Shown piece by piece: positions 60,276 through 64,000 of a stretch of DNA of 64,000 nucleotides; the stretch's first letter is position 1; each line of letters begins with the position of its first letter. Under the pieces are notes generated by a model. That model worked only from the letters and a program-made list of their open reading frames with translations, was not told the origin of the DNA and made no database searches. The translations under genes were made by a program, and so were the position numbers. The stretch comes from Dimorphilus gyrociliatus. Taxonomy: Eukaryota > Annelida > Polychaeta > Dinophilidae. The stretch covers positions 992,001 through 1,056,000 of the forward strand of contig CAJFCJ010000015.1 in the NCBI GenBank assembly GCA_904063045.1. The letters are read 5' to 3'.

Positions 60276-63200
60276 TTAGTCGTCGTCTTCGTCGTCATCG
60301 TCGTCTTTGTCAACTAGAATCTTCGTCTCTTTCTTCGAAGATCTGTAATTTGTTTAGAAAAGGAAAATAAGATGAAATAGTTATATGACCATAGTCTAAA
60401 TCAATTTCCACGTCTAGTATAAAAAATAAATTTAAGTGGAAAAATCTGTTGTAGTAGGATTAAATGATTAGCTTTCTAACTAAGTTCTAACCCATCTCTT
60501 TCCATAGTTTGCCTAAGTAATTCAATTTTCCTGGTAATTAGTTAGAATAAATAAAAAAAGGAATTTCTTTTACTAAACAACAAAAAAAATAATAGTAACA
60601 GTGCTAATAACGATAACACGATAATAGAAGATATCATATAAGGAATAGAAAAAAGAAATGCACATAGACAGACATACACATTCCCCTCTCATTCGTCTAT
60701 TTAATACTAGTCTAGTAATATCAAACGGAAGTAAAAGGTTAATTAAAATGCACAACCCTCAAACTATCTAACATACAAAAGTAATTACGCGGTTAGATTA
60801 GTTTCTATGGTTGAAAAAGTATAATTTTACGTATAATGCACGATGACTTTTCTAAGAAATGATCTAAGTGTGAAACGAATGAATTTAGGAAATGGAATAG
60901 GGTAGGGGGTAAGGATAGAAGAGTTGAAAAATTGATAGAGGATAGGACCCGGGCAAAATGTGATTACGGTACTAGAAAGTATTTTTTTTTCTATTAACAT
61001 TAAGGCCGATTGTGGTAAATTTTTCTGAGATTTTCTTCTATCGAAAAGTAACTATAAACAGAAAATTTTTCAACGTGCTATTGCGTGCGTTCTAAAGGTC
61101 ATTCCGTTTAAAAGAAGAGAGCAAGACATTCATCCCTACCGCTGATAATCTCTCAGTTTCCACTGTAAAGCTTGAATGCCAATTCTGGCAGTGCGAATCA
61201 ATATTGTAGCAAATATTTAAGGATATGCATATATAAATATATATATATATATGACACACTTATAACAATATGTAAATAAAAACTATACTGATTGCTTACC
61301 TATTTGTAATAAGTCTACGAGTATCTCCCCTATGGCGATTTGTAACACCGTCTTCTTCGTCCATCATACTCTCCAATTGAGCTTGATCGTCTGCATCTAT
61401 AGGTGCTATACTTATATCTCTTACAGCTCTAAATTGACCACAATTATTCAAGTGCTCGTTTTCTAAACGAAAAAAATTCCAAATAAAACGCCTAAAAACT
61501 TCTAGAGACGCCATTATTGATGCTACTATTTCTTTATGAACAAAATTCTGTCCTATTAGAATAACGGCGAGTACCCATTTAAATCGTAACAATCCATCCT
61601 CAATTATGGCAAAATAGTAGTAATACTGTGTAACGTTTAACAATTCGTAGTTAAAATATGGAATAAGTTTACCTTAAAGGGTATACTACCTTTGAAGCAT
61701 AGACAACTTCCTCTCTTAAGTACTTATTTTCGCCTGCATTAGAATCCAGCAAACCCCAATCCATCTTAATATCCCAAGTTAAAGTATAGCATGTACTAAT
61801 GACTTTGGCGATAATAAACAAGTAGAAAAATGCATTGTACTCCTTCGCATGATTGGCTATTTTATGTAATATAGTAAATTATATCAATATTATTACTTAT
61901 GCATCACTTACTCTTATAGGCTTTATTTAAGGTGTCGAATAGAACAACAAAAAATGTTGTCGAATACTTTCCAGCATTAATTATGTGAGGAAAAATCAAC
62001 CTTGTATCCCTGTAACGTCTTAGGCATTGAGCAAAACGAAACCAAGCTGGTAAACAGGCTACTATAGGTCTAACTCCGTAAGATATTGTACCACAAACTG
62101 AGTTATCTAAAAAGAGTTGAAATAACGATAAAGAAAATAAGAAATTTGAGAAAAGTGTTTAAAGCGCTCTACTAGGCGGTTTTAAATTAAGAAAATATTT
62201 CCTACCGTCTACTATTTCTTTTCCTAGCCAATCAACTTGAGCGGTATAGAAGCAAATCATATACTCAAAATCCAATAATACACCATTCAAACTATTTAAT
62301 TGATCTGCAAGCCAGAAATCAGCAAAGCCAACATGATGAAATGGCGCTGTTACTATTCTAAACTGTTAAATTCGATAATCATTTTTAGAATAAATACAGA
62401 ATAATAATAAGCAAATATAAATAACAAACCAAAACTTTAAGTAACCAGAATCTGGCTTTGTAGTAAAATACCCGAAATGGATTGAGTATTAACAATAAAC
62501 ATACTGTTACCAGGGCAAGAGGAGCAACAAACATAGGCAATAAAATATAATGGCTGAATAGAAAGCATAAAACGCTTATCGACCATATAACGGAAAAGAA
62601 GCAGGATACCTTAAAAATTAAAAAAATAAGAGCGATATTATCTTACTTTTGAACAAATTTTTGTAATGAAAAAAAACAAACACAAACTTCTAGTAGTTGC
62701 TGATGGTTTAGATGGTGCCTTGGATCCAGTTCAAAAATTAGTACATGATTTACTCCTGAAGAACGCCATCCATAAGTATTTAAACCCAATAAAAAGCAAC
62801 ACAATATTATAAGAAACGTCCCTCTATAGATATGTAAAGCTGGAACCCAAGAATGGGCAAGAGATTTTGAGTCCACGAAATTAGCTGTCATAATTAATAC
62901 ATAAATATCAATAAATATGTCACCAACAAAGTAGATAAATTTAAAACTAATATAAATATATGCAGTCTATATATGTATATATATATATATATATATATTT
63001 GCCTTATTACTATTCATAACTTACAAAAGTCACAATTAAATGTTGATTGACTGTTATTTCTCTTTTCCATAACAGTAATTGATACTAAAATTTATTTTTT
63101 TTTTATTATTTTATCATACGTTTAACGTAAATATTGTTTTTAATCTCTTAATATACTACTTTTTTTACCGTTGTTTATCGTGCAATAAGCTTTTGTCATG

Positions 63201-64000
63201 TTATAAAAATTTATATAATTCCAATTTATCCTTGCCAATAGAAAACCTATATTAATACTTTATCTTTAGAATACGTTGCTTGATAGTATAAGGAAATAAG
63301 AAAGAATGTCCCTTATTAAAAAAAATAAATTATACTTTACCAGCAATAACAACTGTTATAACCATTACTATAAATGAACCAGCGAAGAGGCCTACTCGAA
63401 AAGTTGTCCATGGATTTTGCTCTTGACCCAATGGTGGAACTCTGAGACGTTTCATGGCCTTCTGACGATTTCCACCTTCCAATTGAGTTGTAAAAACAGA
63501 CTAATAACAAAATAAATGTTAATTGATGCATTATTAGATAATTTTAGTATTTAATCTCTACTTTACCTCTGTTTCCTTTATCAACTGATCCACTTGTTTT
63601 GTTGTGTAAAATGGTGCAGTTTCTACATTTGCAATTCTCCATTTTGCTCCCGATGAAGTTTGCAATTCCTAATATTAAATTAACGTTATTTATAGAAAAA
63701 CTATTCATTTTTCTGTTAATCACTATAACGTACTTTATCAAACTTTTTCAATATTTTACGAAAACCCGTAAAGTTTAATGTTTGATAATTCTGCAGTAGA
63801 ATTAATGACAAGTAAAATTCAGAAAAAGCCAATTTTAAATCATGAATTTTCCTGGCACTAGGCGGTTGTTTAACGAGAGGACGTAACGTTGAGTTTCTTC
63901 TCTTTCTAATTGTAGGAGATTCAATTTGTTCATTCGTTCGAATTGTCAATTCTGATTTCAAGGTTGCAAATTTTCTTGAAGCTTCAGCTAACTTTTCTAA
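60276..64000 (-). CDS. XPR1: XPR1-type phosphate exporter (5' end beyond window)
   Basis: Multi-pass inorganic phosphate exporter with an N-terminal SPX domain and a C-terminal EXS domain. Exons (minus), frame-checked: 63734..>64000, 63567..63668, 63341..63500, 62688..62884, 62430..62609, 62206..62362, 61912..62106, 61690..61856, 61300..61625, 60276..60342. The SPX C-terminal half is seen as [33 protein letters not shown] and [10 protein letters not shown], the Lys cluster that senses inositol pyrophosphates. The EXS part shows [40 protein letters not shown]-type [83 protein letters not shown] and [11 protein letters not shown]. The C-terminus is an acidic Asp/Glu run. The start and first part of SPX are off the right edge. 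The last intron (957 bp, 60343..61299) is long for this gene. Confidence 0.97.
62972..62998. repeat. (AT)n microsatellite in an XPR1 intron
   Basis: About 12 AT units within the 456-bp intron between the first EXS exons. Confidence 0.8.

Noticed and set aside
60573-60755. 60-residue open frame inside the last XPR1 intron
   Set aside because: Composition-driven; located in an intron of a well-supported gene.
1-64000. Bacterial-type features (operons, CRISPR arrays, ribosome binding sites) and tRNA/rRNA genes
   Set aside because: Nothing of the kind was seen; the window is eukaryotic with spliced genes. A tRNA scan by program would be needed to exclude tRNAs fully.

Overview
The window is nuclear DNA of an animal with a compact, AT-rich genome. 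Genes are split by GT-AG introns that are mostly only 50-100 bp long, neighbours lie head to head or tail to tail only a few hundred bp apart, and every recognisable product is metazoan (O-GlcNAcase, collagen prolyl 4-hydroxylase, COG3, LHFPL, XPR1, class A GPCRs). The style fits a miniature spiralian such as a Dimorphilus-like annelid. That assignment is an inference from gene structure and protein flavour, not from a search.

Layout. 1-4.1 kb: a 5' fragment of a TEX261-like gene (minus) and the complete O-GlcNAcase gene (plus) diverge from a shared gap of about 146 bp. 4.4-8.1 kb: a tetraspanin (minus) and a 12-exon prolyl 4-hydroxylase alpha subunit (plus) diverge. 8.6-9.7 kb: an intronless class A GPCR. 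10.3-35.9 kb (minus): one giant gene fills about 40% of the window. It encodes a signal peptide, about 48 tandem units of the farnesoic-acid-O-methyltransferase-like domain (Methyltransf_FA type), a Thr-rich mucin-like stalk, one transmembrane helix and a short cytoplasmic tail. 36-39.5 kb: intergenic, with a candidate non-autonomous transposon-like inverted-repeat element.

39.5-41.5 kb: two intronless tandem paralogues of a LicD/fukutin-type membrane protein. 41.7-45.1 kb: RSL1D1-like nucleolar protein (minus) and poly(ADP-ribose) glycohydrolase (plus) share a divergent promoter. 46.5-50.8 kb: COG3 (minus, 12 exons) and a Tctex1-type dynein light chain (plus) share a 239 bp divergent promoter. 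51.1-52.2 kb: an intronless atypical class A GPCR. 54.3-56.9 kb: an LHFPL tetraspan gene with an unusually long first intron, bracketed by two copies of an 18-bp CTCF-like sequence. 57.9-59.1 kb: a peptide-type GPCR. 60.3-64.0 kb: XPR1 phosphate exporter (minus), whose 5' end lies beyond the window.

Most genes are unrelated housekeeping or signalling genes and do not form a pathway. The most unusual item is the giant repeat protein: it looks like a cell-surface adhesion or matrix receptor, and nothing visible in it supports enzymatic methyltransferase activity. Exon coordinates were worked out by hand from splice sites and reading-frame arithmetic. They close in frame for TEX261, OGA, tetraspanin, P4HA, COG3, Tctex1, LHFPL, GPCR3 and XPR1, and for the last six exons of the giant gene.
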